The notes: generated by a model from the sequence alone, not told the origin. A DNA stretch of 5,801 bases from Dehalococcoidia bacterium (GCA_023228745.1 JALOAP010000218.1:1-5801), one strand, 5' to 3'; counted from the first letter of the stretch, positions 1-5,798 are shown. A program made the numbers and translations.

Positions 1-566
1 GTGCGAAGCCCATCGCGGTCGTCTCCAGCGAGGCGAAGTTCGACTTCTGCACGAAGCTCGGGGCCGTCGGCTGCATCAACCGGAAGGACTTCGACCATTG
101 GGGCCGCCTGCCGGACTGGACCGATAACGACACCATGAACGGCTTTACTGCTGGCGCCCGCGCATTCGGCAAGGCGATCTGGGATGTCCTCGGCGAGCGG
201 CAAAACCCCCGCATCGTCTTCGAACACCCAGGCCAGGACACGGTCCCGACCTCCGTGTTCGTCGCCGATAACGGCGGCATGGTGGTCATCTGCGCCGGGA
301 CCACGGGCTACAACGCCGATGTCGACCTGCGGTACCTGTGGATGCGGCAGAAGCGGCTGCAGGGTTCGCACTTCGCGAACGACCAGCAGGCCTACGCCTT
401 CAACGACCTCGTGCTCGACGGCAAGATCGATCCCTGCCTCTCGCGCACCTTCCGCTTCGACGAAACAGGCGAGTGCCACCAGCTCATGTACGAAAACCGC
501 CACCCGGAAGGGAACATGGCGATTCTCGTGGGCGCGAGGGAGGCGGGGCTGGGGAAGCACGCCTAG
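1..566 (+). CDS. ccr: Crotonyl-CoA carboxylase/reductase, C-terminal part (5' end outside the window)
   Basis: The reading frame is open from position 3 to the TAG at 564-566, giving the last 187 residues; the protein is cut by the left edge. The enzyme reductively carboxylates crotonyl-CoA with NADPH and CO2 to ethylmalonyl-CoA, in the ethylmalonyl-CoA pathway of acetyl-CoA assimilation or as a supplier of polyketide extender units. It is a cytosolic zinc-less MDR-superfamily protein. Visible motifs are CINRKDFDHWG (about residues 24-34 of the fragment), IVFEHPGQDTVPTS (about 71-84), CAGTTGYN (about 97-104) and RYLWMRQKRLQGSHFAN (about 110-126). From memory, the His of GSHFAN (fragment residue 123) matches the CO2-binding His of the Kitasatospora enzyme. 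The INRKDF..WG stretch and the RQKR.QGSHF block look closer to the proteobacterial ethylmalonyl-CoA-pathway form than to the Streptomyces form. The C terminus stops soon after the GLG motif, shorter than I recall for alphaproteobacterial versions. It converges on recJ across a 125-nt spacer. A generic quinone-type alcohol dehydrogenase is the alternative, but the Ccr-specific motifs make that unlikely. Confidence 0.92.
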   Translation, partial: AKPIAVVSSEAKFDFCTKLGAVGCINRKDFDHWGRLPDWTDNDTMNGFTAGARAFGKAIWDVLGERQNPRIVFEHPGQDTVPTSVFVADNGGMVVICAGTTGYNADVDLRYLWMRQKRLQGSHFANDQQAYAFNDLVLDGKIDPCLSRTFRFDETGECHQLMYENRHPEGNMAILVGAREAGLGKHA

Positions 567-576
567 GCTGCTTCCC
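552..576 (+). terminator. Hairpin enclosing the ccr stop codon, possible terminator
   Basis: A perfect 8-bp inverted repeat, GGGAAGCA (552-559) and TGCTTCCC (569-576), surrounds a 9-nt loop that holds the TAG stop of ccr (564-566). The loop is itself nearly palindromic (GCCTAGGC, 561-568). No T-run follows, so a classical intrinsic terminator is not shown. It could be a weak terminator, a 3'-end stabiliser or a chance GC-rich repeat. Confidence 0.35.
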
Positions 577-691
577 GCGTGCCCGGTGCCCCGTGCCCTG
601 TGCAGGGGTGGTACCGGGTGCGCGGTGGTCTGCGCGACCACGGGCGGGGGGCGGGTACGCTCCTTCGAGCACTGAGCATGGAGAGGCGACG
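567..691. other. Convergent intergenic spacer between ccr and recJ, rich in inverted repeats
   Basis: This 125-nt stretch between two converging stop codons shows no plausible gene. It holds a nested stem made of CCCGGT (582-587) with ACCGGG (613-618), enclosing CCCT (596-599) with AGGG (604-607). A separate hairpin follows: GTGGTC (625-630) and GACCAC (636-641) around a 5-nt loop. Two hairpins at its edges wrap the flanking stop codons. T-tracts are absent on both strands. The likely role is two-way transcription termination or RNA 3'-end protection; this is inferred from position and structure only. Confidence 0.5.
579..596 (+). repeat. Intergenic GC-rich word, copy 1
   Basis: These 18 nt match positions 5767-5784 at 17 of 18 bases, including an unbroken 13-nt core CGGTGCCCCGTGC (584-596). 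Both copies lie outside genes and in the same orientation. A shorter relative, GTGCGCGGTG, occurs at 618-627 and is identical to the first ten bases of copy 2. It may be a dispersed spacer repeat of this genome, or low-complexity convergence in GC-rich DNA. Confidence 0.4.
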
Positions 692-709
692 CTACGGGTG
701 CGCCTCTCC
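680..709 (-). terminator. Hairpin enclosing the recJ stop codon, possible terminator
   Basis: A perfect 9-bp stem, GGAGAGGCG (680-688) with CGCCTCTCC (701-709), has a 12-nt loop containing the recJ stop (TAG on the reverse strand, 694-692). The stem is stable and lies where the four-gene reverse operon should end. On the reverse strand no T-run follows, so termination is plausible but not proven. It could also work on transcripts arriving from ccr. Confidence 0.42.
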
Positions 710-2407
710 CAACTCCAACGGCCTCGTGCCGGCGGGGGCGATATCGAGCACTTCGAGCTCGACGCGCTCGCCGCCGAACTGGCGGCTGAGCGAATAGACG
801 ATGTCCACGCGGTCGGCGAGGTCGGCATCCGCCTGGCGGAAGGCAATGCCCTGCCATGTGAACGGCCCGTCCTTCACGGTCAGGCGCAGGTGGCTCTGGT
901 CGGCGCCAACTGCGCGGTGATCCTTGAGCTGGACGTCGCGGCTCAGTAGCACCGGCCGGCGGTTCCCCTGCCCGCACGGTTCGAAACGCAGGAGGCCCTT
1001 CACGTCGCGGCCGGTGATGTCACGCAGCGCCGTCTCCGTGTCGATCTCGATGACCTTGCGCAGGGCGTCGCCCTGCAGCAGCTCCGCCGCCGTGTTCACC
1101 AGCCGGTCGCGCAGTTCGTCGATGTGCTCGTTGCGAACCGTGAAGCCGGCCGCCGCGCGGTGACCGCCGTGCCGCACCAGCAGGTGCTTCTCCTTGCGGA
1201 TGGCGGAGACGATGTCGAACGCGGGGATGCTGCGGCAGCTCGCGCGGCTCGTCTCCGGCCCCCGTTCGAAGGCAATAGCCGGCCGGTGGCGCTGCTCGGC
1301 CAGCCGCGCAGCCACCAGCCCCACGATGCCCGCGTGGATCTGTTCGCTGCCGACCATCACGAGTGGGTCGTCCAGCGCGCCGCAGAGCTCCTCCGCGAGT
1401 TCGCAGGCGTCCGCCGTCTGTTGCTGGCGCTCGCGGTTCAACAGGTCGAGCTGCTCGGCGATAGGCCGCGCGGTTCGCAGGTCGGGAGCGAGCATGAGAT
1501 CGAGCGCGACATAGGCGTGCTTCAGCCGTCCCGCTGCGTTCATGCGCGGGCCCAGCGCGAAGCCCAGCGTCTCCGCTGTGAAGCGCTCGGCGGGCGTTCC
1601 CGCGACCGCTGCGAGCGCTTCGAGCCCGGGCCGGAGCCCCTTCTGCATCAGCGCCAGGCCGTCGGTCACGATGCGCCGGTTTTCGTTCTCGAGCGGCGCC
1701 ACATCGACCACGGTGCCGAGTGCCACCAGGTCGAGGAACTCCGTTTCGTCGAGCGTCCGCCCGCAGGCGTCGTACAACACCTGCAGGAAGCGATAGGAGA
1801 CTCCGACGGCGGCCAGTTCGTCGAACGGGTAGGGCGAGTCCGGCCGCTTCGGGTTCACTGCGGCGATGGCCGCCGGGAGCTGCTCGGGTACCGTGTGGTG
1901 GTCGAGGATGATGACGTCCACGCCGAGGCCGTTTGCGTGCGCCACCTCCTCGACGGAGGAGATGCCGCAGTCGGCGGTCACCAGCAGCGATGCGCCTTCG
2001 CCCCGCAGCCGCGTGATCGCGACGTTGTTCAGCCCGTACCCCTCGGCGAAGCGGTCCGGGATGTAGTTCACGGTCTTCGCGCCGAGCGCCCGCAGGCCCA
2101 GGTGCAACACCGCCACCGAGGTCACACCGTCGACGTCGAAGTCGCCGTAGAGCGCGACGGTCTCGCCGTCGCGGATGGCGCGGCGCATGCGCTCGACGGC
2201 CTCCTGCATGCCGGGCAGCAGCAGCGGGTCGTGGTCCGGCGCGAGGTGTGGCTTATAGAAGAGGTCTGCTTGCGGGCGCGTGGTGATACCCCGCGCCGCC
2301 AGCGCCGTCGCGACTACCTTCGGGAAGTTTGCGATGCCCTTCTGGTGGGCGTACGGGTCCCGCAGGCGCCAGCGCGCGGCGGGCCGGGACGCCACCAGCG
2401 ACGTCAC
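692..2407 (-). CDS. recJ: Single-stranded-DNA-specific 5'-3' exonuclease RecJ
   Basis: The 571-residue product is the usual RecJ length. RecJ degrades single-stranded DNA from the 5' end in RecF-pathway recombination, mismatch repair and base-excision repair, using Mn/Mg bound by DHH-family motifs. Visible in order: DFDVDG (residues 89-94, motif I), TADCGI with Asp146 (motif II), LDHH (168-171, the DHH motif), LGTVVDVAPL with Asp235, GPRMNAAGR (286-294), HAGIVGLVAARL (358-369, start of DHHA1), RHGGHRAAAGF (412-422, the DHHA1 GGH..AAG signature), and a C-terminal OB-like region from about 455 to 560 containing FEPCGQGN (475-482). All expected metal ligands are present, so it should be active. 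The start is GTG at 2407, overlapping the fabF TGA by 4 nt (GTGA). No Shine-Dalgarno sequence precedes it, which suggests translation by coupling to fabF. A second in-frame GTG lies four codons in. It is the last gene of the operon and ends inside a hairpin. Confidence 0.95.
   Translation of the reverse strand: MTSLVASRPAARWRLRDPYAHQKGIANFPKVVATALAARGITTRPQADLFYKPHLAPDHDPLLLPGMQEAVERMRRAIRDGETVALYGDFDVDGVTSVAVLHLGLRALGAKTVNYIPDRFAEGYGLNNVAITRLRGEGASLLVTADCGISSVEEVAHANGLGVDVIILDHHTVPEQLPAAIAAVNPKRPDSPYPFDELAAVGVSYRFLQVLYDACGRTLDETEFLDLVALGTVVDVAPLENENRRIVTDGLALMQKGLRPGLEALAAVAGTPAERFTAETLGFALGPRMNAAGRLKHAYVALDLMLAPDLRTARPIAEQLDLLNRERQQQTADACELAEELCGALDDPLVMVGSEQIHAGIVGLVAARLAEQRHRPAIAFERGPETSRASCRSIPAFDIVSAIRKEKHLLVRHGGHRAAAGFTVRNEHIDELRDRLVNTAAELLQGDALRKVIEIDTETALRDITGRDVKGLLRFEPCGQGNRRPVLLSRDVQLKDHRAVGADQSHLRLTVKDGPFTWQGIAFRQADADLADRVDIVYSLSRQFGGERVELEVLDIAPAGTRPLELGEAHP
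2404..2407 (-). other. fabF-recJ stop/start overlap (GTGA)
   Basis: On the reverse strand the recJ GTG (2407-2405) and the fabF TGA (2406-2404) share bases. The 15 nt before the GTG (CTACGAGCCCGCATC) have no purine-rich anti-16S match. Together these point to termination-reinitiation as the way recJ is translated. Confidence 0.7.
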
Positions 2408-3654
2408 GATGCGGGCTCGTAGCGGCGGAAGACGAGGCTCGCGTTGTGCCCACCGAAGCCGAGCGAGTTGCTCATCACCGCTTCGAGCGAGGCCGAGCGC
2501 GCGACGTTCGGCACATAGTCGAGGTCGCAGTCCACGTCGGGCTCTTCGAGGTTCGCGGTCGGTGGGATGATGCCGTTCTGGAGCGCCATCACGCAGACGC
2601 CAGCTTCAACGGCGCCTGCCGCGCCCAGCAGGTGGCCCATCATTGACTTGCTCGAGCTGATCGGGAGCGAATAGGCGTAGTCGCCAAAGACGCGCTTCAC
2701 GGCGAGTGTCTCGAGCCGGTCGTTCATCGGCGTCGAGGTGCCGTGCGCGTTCAGGTAGTGGATGTCGTCCGGGTCCAGCTCCGCCTGCTTGAGCGCGAGC
2801 TGCATCGCGCGCATCGCACCCTCGCCGTTTTCGTCCGGCTGGGTGATATGGAAGGCGTCGCTGGTCGCGCCGTAGCCCGCCAGTTCGGCGAGGATATGCG
2901 CCCCGCGGGCGCGTGCGTGCTCCTCCGCTTCGAGGACAAGAACACCGGCCCCTTCGGCCATGATGAAGCCGTCGCGCCGCTTATCGAACGGCCGCGAAGC
3001 CTGTTCCGGCGCATGATTCCAGCTCGTGCTCAAGGCGCGTGCAGCGACGAACCCGGCGATCGCGATCGGCGTCACGGCCGCTTCGGCGCCGCCGGCGAGG
3101 GCGACGTCGGCATCGCCGCGCCGGATGATGTTGGCTGCCTCGCCGATGCAGTCGGCGCCGCTCGCGCAGGCGCTCACGAGGGCATAGTTCACGCCCCGGG
3201 CGCCGGTGCGGATCGAGAGCTGTCCGCTGGCCATGTCCGCCAGCATCATCGGCACCACGAAGGGGCTGACCCGTCCCGGGCCGCGGTCGCGGAGCACGTC
3301 GTACTCCTGCATTAGCGTCGTGATCCCGCCGATCGCCGTCCCGATGATGGAGGCGACGCGTGTCCCGCTTTCCCGCGTGATTTCGTAGCCGCTCTGCTTC
3401 AGCGCCTCGTCCGCTGCCACGAACGCGAACTGCGTGAAGCGGTCCGCACGGCGCGCTTCCTTGCGCTCCATGTAGTTCGTCGGGTCGAAGTCTTTCACCT
3501 CGCCCGCAACCTGGGACTCGTAGCCCTCGGGATCGAACAGGGTAATACGGCCCGTGCCGGTCTTGGCGTTGATCAACGCCTGCCAGTTGTCGCACGTGTT
3601 GTGCCCAAGGGCGGTGATCATGCCGATGCCAGTGATGACGACGCGCCTGCTCAA
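2404..3654 (-). CDS. fabF: 3-oxoacyl-[acyl-carrier-protein] synthase II (KAS II, FabF)
   Basis: FabF condenses malonyl-ACP with acyl-ACP in the elongation cycle of cytosolic type II fatty-acid synthesis. With the TTG start chosen here the protein has 416 residues, close to the 413 of E. coli FabF. It begins SRRVVITGIGMITALG directly after the initiator, as family members do. The Cys-His-His triad is intact: Cys163 in VSACASGAD, His304 in NAHGTSTP and His341 in KSMMGHLLGAAGA. The glycine-rich ending SNSLGFGGHNASLVF (residues 395-409) is also typical. The frame stays open upstream to an ATG at 3741, but that start would overlap nnr by 43 nt and add 29 residues without family character. A weak GGGG (3666-3663) sits 8 nt before the TTG. 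It lies 44 nt downstream of nnr, with a promoter-like element in the gap, and is coupled to recJ. No acpP, fabD or fabG lies in this window. FabB is the main alternative; length and motifs favour FabF. Confidence 0.95.
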   Translation of the reverse strand: MSRRVVITGIGMITALGHNTCDNWQALINAKTGTGRITLFDPEGYESQVAGEVKDFDPTNYMERKEARRADRFTQFAFVAADEALKQSGYEITRESGTRVASIIGTAIGGITTLMQEYDVLRDRGPGRVSPFVVPMMLADMASGQLSIRTGARGVNYALVSACASGADCIGEAANIIRRGDADVALAGGAEAAVTPIAIAGFVAARALSTSWNHAPEQASRPFDKRRDGFIMAEGAGVLVLEAEEHARARGAHILAELAGYGATSDAFHITQPDENGEGAMRAMQLALKQAELDPDDIHYLNAHGTSTPMNDRLETLAVKRVFGDYAYSLPISSSKSMMGHLLGAAGAVEAGVCVMALQNGIIPPTANLEEPDVDCDLDYVPNVARSASLEAVMSNSLGFGGHNASLVFRRYEPAS

Positions 3655-3688
3655 GACGAAGGCCCCAGAATGGCTAAGGTTGGCTCGC

Positions 3689-3697
3689 AGTATAGCA
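3689..3697 (-). promoter_or_regulatory. Extended -10 promoter element before fabF
   Basis: The reverse strand reads TGCTATACT, a TGn extension joined to a hexamer matching TATAAT at 5 of 6 bases. It lies in the 44-nt nnr-fabF gap, one of the few A+T-rich spots in the window. Transcription would start near 3682, giving a leader of about 28 nt to the fabF TTG. I see no convincing -35 box (the area about 17 nt upstream reads CAAAGA), but extended -10 promoters need it less. It would let fabF-recJ be transcribed separately from acpS-nnr. Confidence 0.5.
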
Positions 3698-3698
3698 T

Positions 3699-5255
3699 TT
3701 AGGACTTCACCTCTTTGACCACCACCGGTAGCCGGTCGCACAGCTCACCGGCCAGCAACCCGCTCTCCCCGTAATCTTGTCGCAGTGCCTCGCCCGTTGC
3801 TGCATGGAGGTAGACACCAAGGCAGGCCGCTTCGAATGGCGCGCAGCCCTGCGACAGGTAGGCGCCGATCATCCCCGCGAGGACATCGCCCGTGCCGGCG
3901 GAGGCCAGCAGCGGGTTTGCGTATGGGCTTAGGCCCGTCCGCCCGTCGGGTGCACAGACCACCGTGTGCGCGCCCTTCAGGACGACCACACAGCCGAGGC
4001 GGGCCGCGACCTCTCGTGTGACCTCGATCCGGCGCGCCTGCACGTCCGCAACGGTCGTCCCGAGCAACCGGGCCATCTCGCCGGGGTGCGGCGTCAGCAC
4101 CACGTTCGCTGGCACCCGCTCCGCCGCGTCGTCCATGGCCGCGAGGGCATTCAGCGCGTCGGCGTCGAGCACCGCCCCGCGGGGCAGGTCCGCGAGGTCC
4201 GGGAGTAGCGCCCAGGTGAGCGCGCGCGTTTCGTCCGTGAGCCCGAGGCCGGGGCCCACGACGGCGGTCTCGAACTTCGGCCACTCGCTACGCAGCGCGA
4301 TGGCGCTTTCGCCCCGCAAGCCGCCGTCCTCTGCCGCTTCCTGCGGCAGCCAGGTCGCCTCCGCGATGCCCATGGCGAGCATTGGCACGAGCGGGCCGGG
4401 GCAGGCGATGGTCACGAGCCCGGCGCCGGCGCGGTAGGCGGCGGTCGCGCTCAGGCGGGGCGCCCCGATGTACCGGCTGGAGCCACCCACCACAAGTACC
4501 TTCCCAAACGTGCCCTTGTTGGCGTCGTCGGGGCGTGTTGGGAGTGCCGTCTTCGCCCAGCGCGCGGTCAGGAGTTCGAGTTGGACCGCTTCCTGCGCCG
4601 CCCTGGGGATGCCAATGTCGATGACCTGCACCCGCCCCACGAGTGAGCTCCCCGGCGCCTGGTACATGCCAACCTTGGGCAGCCCGAAGGTGACGGTTAG
4701 CTCGGGTTCAACCGTCAGGGGGTCGGCGGCGCCGGTGTCGGCGTCCAGGCCGGTGGGCAGGTCCACGGCGACGATCTTCGGTGGCGCATAGCGTTCTTTC
4801 GCCGCCCGCAGTCGCTGCAGCGCGAGCGCGAGCGGCTCGCCGGGATCGATGGGCCGCTTCTGCCCGATGCCAAGCAGCGCGTCGATCACCAGGTCGCAAC
4901 CTTCGATGGCTGCCGCAGCACGTTCGAAGGCGGGATCGTCTTCGCCGCGGATGATCGTGATTTCGCGCGGTGCAAGGCCGTCGATGAGTGATTCGTCGCG
5001 CCGCCGCCGGGGGACCACGAGCGCCACTTCGGCGCCCCAATCGGAGAGGTGGCGCGCGGCCACAATGCCATCGCCGCCGTTATTGCCGGGCCCCACGAGC
5101 ACCACGATGCGCCGCCCTTCGAGCGTGCCAAGGAGCATCCACGCTTCCTGCGCGACGGCCAGGCCCGCTTCCTCCATGAGCTGCGCGAGCGTCGCCCCGG
5201 CATCGACCGCTGCCTGCTCGAGCTGGCGCATCTCCGCGGATGTGACGAGCTTCAT
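3699..5255 (-). CDS. nnr: Bifunctional NAD(P)HX epimerase / ADP- or ATP-dependent NAD(P)HX dehydratase
   Basis: The 518-residue protein joins the two halves of the YjeF/Nnr family and repairs NAD(P)H hydrates: the N-terminal domain epimerises R-NAD(P)HX to S, and the C-terminal domain dehydrates S-NAD(P)HX using a nucleotide. The N-terminal YjeF_N domain (about 1-220) shows VLVGPGNNGGDG (52-63), IDALLGIG (124-131), VDLPTGLDADTG (164-175, with the likely catalytic Asp165) and LTVTFGLPKVGMY (186-198). The C-terminal ribokinase-like domain (about 235-515) shows NKGTFGKVLVVGGS (246-259), VVGPGLG (332-338), LTPHPGEMARLLG (387-399), VLKGAHTVV (425-433) and ASAGTGDVLAGMIGAY (451-466), with the expected catalytic Asp457 in GTGD. 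Both halves look complete. The ATG at 5255 overlaps the acpS TGA by 4 nt and has a strong AGGAGG 7 nt upstream. Location next to acpS recurs in bacteria to my knowledge. Its cofactor-repair role is not specific to lipid synthesis. Confidence 0.95.
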   Translation of the reverse strand: MKLVTSAEMRQLEQAAVDAGATLAQLMEEAGLAVAQEAWMLLGTLEGRRIVVLVGPGNNGGDGIVAARHLSDWGAEVALVVPRRRRDESLIDGLAPREITIIRGEDDPAFERAAAAIEGCDLVIDALLGIGQKRPIDPGEPLALALQRLRAAKERYAPPKIVAVDLPTGLDADTGAADPLTVEPELTVTFGLPKVGMYQAPGSSLVGRVQVIDIGIPRAAQEAVQLELLTARWAKTALPTRPDDANKGTFGKVLVVGGSSRYIGAPRLSATAAYRAGAGLVTIACPGPLVPMLAMGIAEATWLPQEAAEDGGLRGESAIALRSEWPKFETAVVGPGLGLTDETRALTWALLPDLADLPRGAVLDADALNALAAMDDAAERVPANVVLTPHPGEMARLLGTTVADVQARRIEVTREVAARLGCVVVLKGAHTVVCAPDGRTGLSPYANPLLASAGTGDVLAGMIGAYLSQGCAPFEAACLGVYLHAATGEALRQDYGESGLLAGELCDRLPVVVKEVKS

Positions 5256-5698
5256 CGCAGGCCCTCCTCGCGCACGAGGCGCAGTGCGTTTTCGCCCCGC
5301 CGTGGTGTGTCTTCGAGTTCGGTCATCGCCCGTTCGCCGACGACCGAGGCGATGGCGTACAGCTTAGAGTGCGTGAGGCTGATCTCGAGGCCCCGAAGCT
5401 CGATGTGCCTCGCGCGAGCAGCGCCCCGGCCATAGAGAAAGACGAGCGGCTTCCCACGGCGGTTCGGCAGCACCTCGATGTCCTTCCACGAAACGCCACG
5501 GACGCCCGTGCCGAGCGCCTTCATGACGGCCTCCTTGGCTGCGAAGCGCGCGGCCAGCTCGGACACGCGGCCGCGGCAGTGCGCGATCTCGTCCGGTGTA
5601 TAGATGCGGTTCAGAAAACGGTCGCCGTGGCGCTCAATGACGTCGGCGACGCGGTCGATCTCGATGATGTCGATGCCCACGGCGAACTTGGTTCCCAT
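5252..5698 (-). CDS. acpS: Holo-[acyl-carrier-protein] synthase
   Basis: AcpS transfers 4'-phosphopantetheine from CoA to the serine of acyl carrier protein, turning apo-ACP into the active form for fatty-acid synthesis. The 148-residue product shows VGIDIIEIDRV (residues 7-17, with metal-binding Asp10), FAAKEAVMKALGTG (52-65, with Glu56), WKDIEVLPNRRGKP (71-84) and the LTHSKLYAIASVV strand (108-120). These cover the whole fold, and both metal ligands are present. Most family members are about 120-126 residues and end soon after the AxAxVV strand; here about 27 charged residues follow, and their last codons contain the nnr ribosome-binding site. The ATG at 5698 puts the GID motif at the expected distance from the N terminus. 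No Shine-Dalgarno precedes it (upstream reads GGCTGCGGC). It is first in the acpS-nnr-fabF-recJ block and overlaps nnr by ATGA. Group I AcpS rather than an Sfp-type transferase is clear from size and motifs. Confidence 0.95.
   Translation of the reverse strand: MGTKFAVGIDIIEIDRVADVIERHGDRFLNRIYTPDEIAHCRGRVSELAARFAAKEAVMKALGTGVRGVSWKDIEVLPNRRGKPLVFLYGRGAARARHIELRGLEISLTHSKLYAIASVVGERAMTELEDTPRRGENALRLVREEGLR
5263..5268 (-). promoter_or_regulatory. Strong ribosome-binding site of nnr inside the acpS 3' end
   Basis: The reverse strand reads AGGAGG at 5268-5263, 7 nt before the nnr ATG. It lies within acpS codons for Glu-Glu-Gly near the C terminus. This is the clearest Shine-Dalgarno sequence in the window and fixes the nnr start; the ATGA overlap adds coupling. 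Confidence 0.85.
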
Positions 5699-5707
5699 GC
5701 CGCAGCC

Positions 5708-5713
5708 ATCGTA
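5708..5713 (-). promoter_or_regulatory. Weak -10-like hexamer just before acpS
   Basis: The reverse strand reads TACGAT (4 of 6 to TATAAT), ending 9 nt before the acpS ATG. If used, the transcript would start about 3 nt before the ATG, almost leaderless. That would agree with the missing Shine-Dalgarno, but no -35 box is visible and the match is short enough to be chance. Confidence 0.2.
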
Positions 5714-5766
5714 CGAGGGGGAGGGGCGAGGCGCGAGGGTGCGCCGCGCGTGGTGCTCCGCGCCGA

Positions 5767-5784
5767 GTGCGCGGTGCCCCGTGC
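5767..5784 (+). repeat. Intergenic GC-rich word, copy 2
   Basis: This copy matches positions 579-596 at 17 of 18 bases in the same orientation; the single difference is G at 5771 against C at 583. Its first ten bases also recur exactly at 618-627. See copy 1 for interpretation. Confidence 0.4.
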
Positions 5785-5792
5785 GTCCACGG

Positions 5793-5798
5793 TATAGT
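5793..5798 (+). promoter_or_regulatory. TATA-like element at the right edge, orientation uncertain
   Basis: The forward strand reads TATAGT (5 of 6 to TATAAT), which could be the -10 of a divergent gene beyond the right edge. On the reverse strand the overlapping TATACC (4 of 6, 5796-5791) could serve the acpS block with a leader of about 85 nt. No forward -35 is visible, and a reverse -35 would be outside the window. Confidence 0.25.

Noticed and set aside
184..675. A 163-codon forward frame overlapping the 3' end of ccr
   Set aside because: Shifted-frame shadow of ccr with Ser/Thr/Arg/Pro-biased low-complexity translation.
484..846. A 120-codon reverse frame spanning the ccr-recJ junction
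   Set aside because: It overlaps both real genes and the structured spacer, and is a Pro/Arg/Ser-rich shadow with no domain.
1124..2422. A 432-codon open frame on the forward strand opposite recJ
   Set aside because: It is antisense to a fully motif-supported recJ. Its translation is rich in Arg, Val, His and Gln with no recognisable domain, which is what the complement of GC-biased codons gives.
2743..3315. A 190-codon forward frame opposite fabF
   Set aside because: Antisense shadow of fabF, with no motif, no start signal and composition typical of complementary GC-rich codons.
2404..3741. The long form of fabF starting at the ATG at 3741
   Set aside because: It would add 29 non-family residues, overlap nnr by 43 nt and begin upstream of the likely promoter; the TTG at 3654 fits the family start and length.
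5369..5797. A 142-codon forward frame opposite acpS and its upstream region
   Set aside because: Antisense to acpS over most of its length, with no motif or ribosome-binding site.
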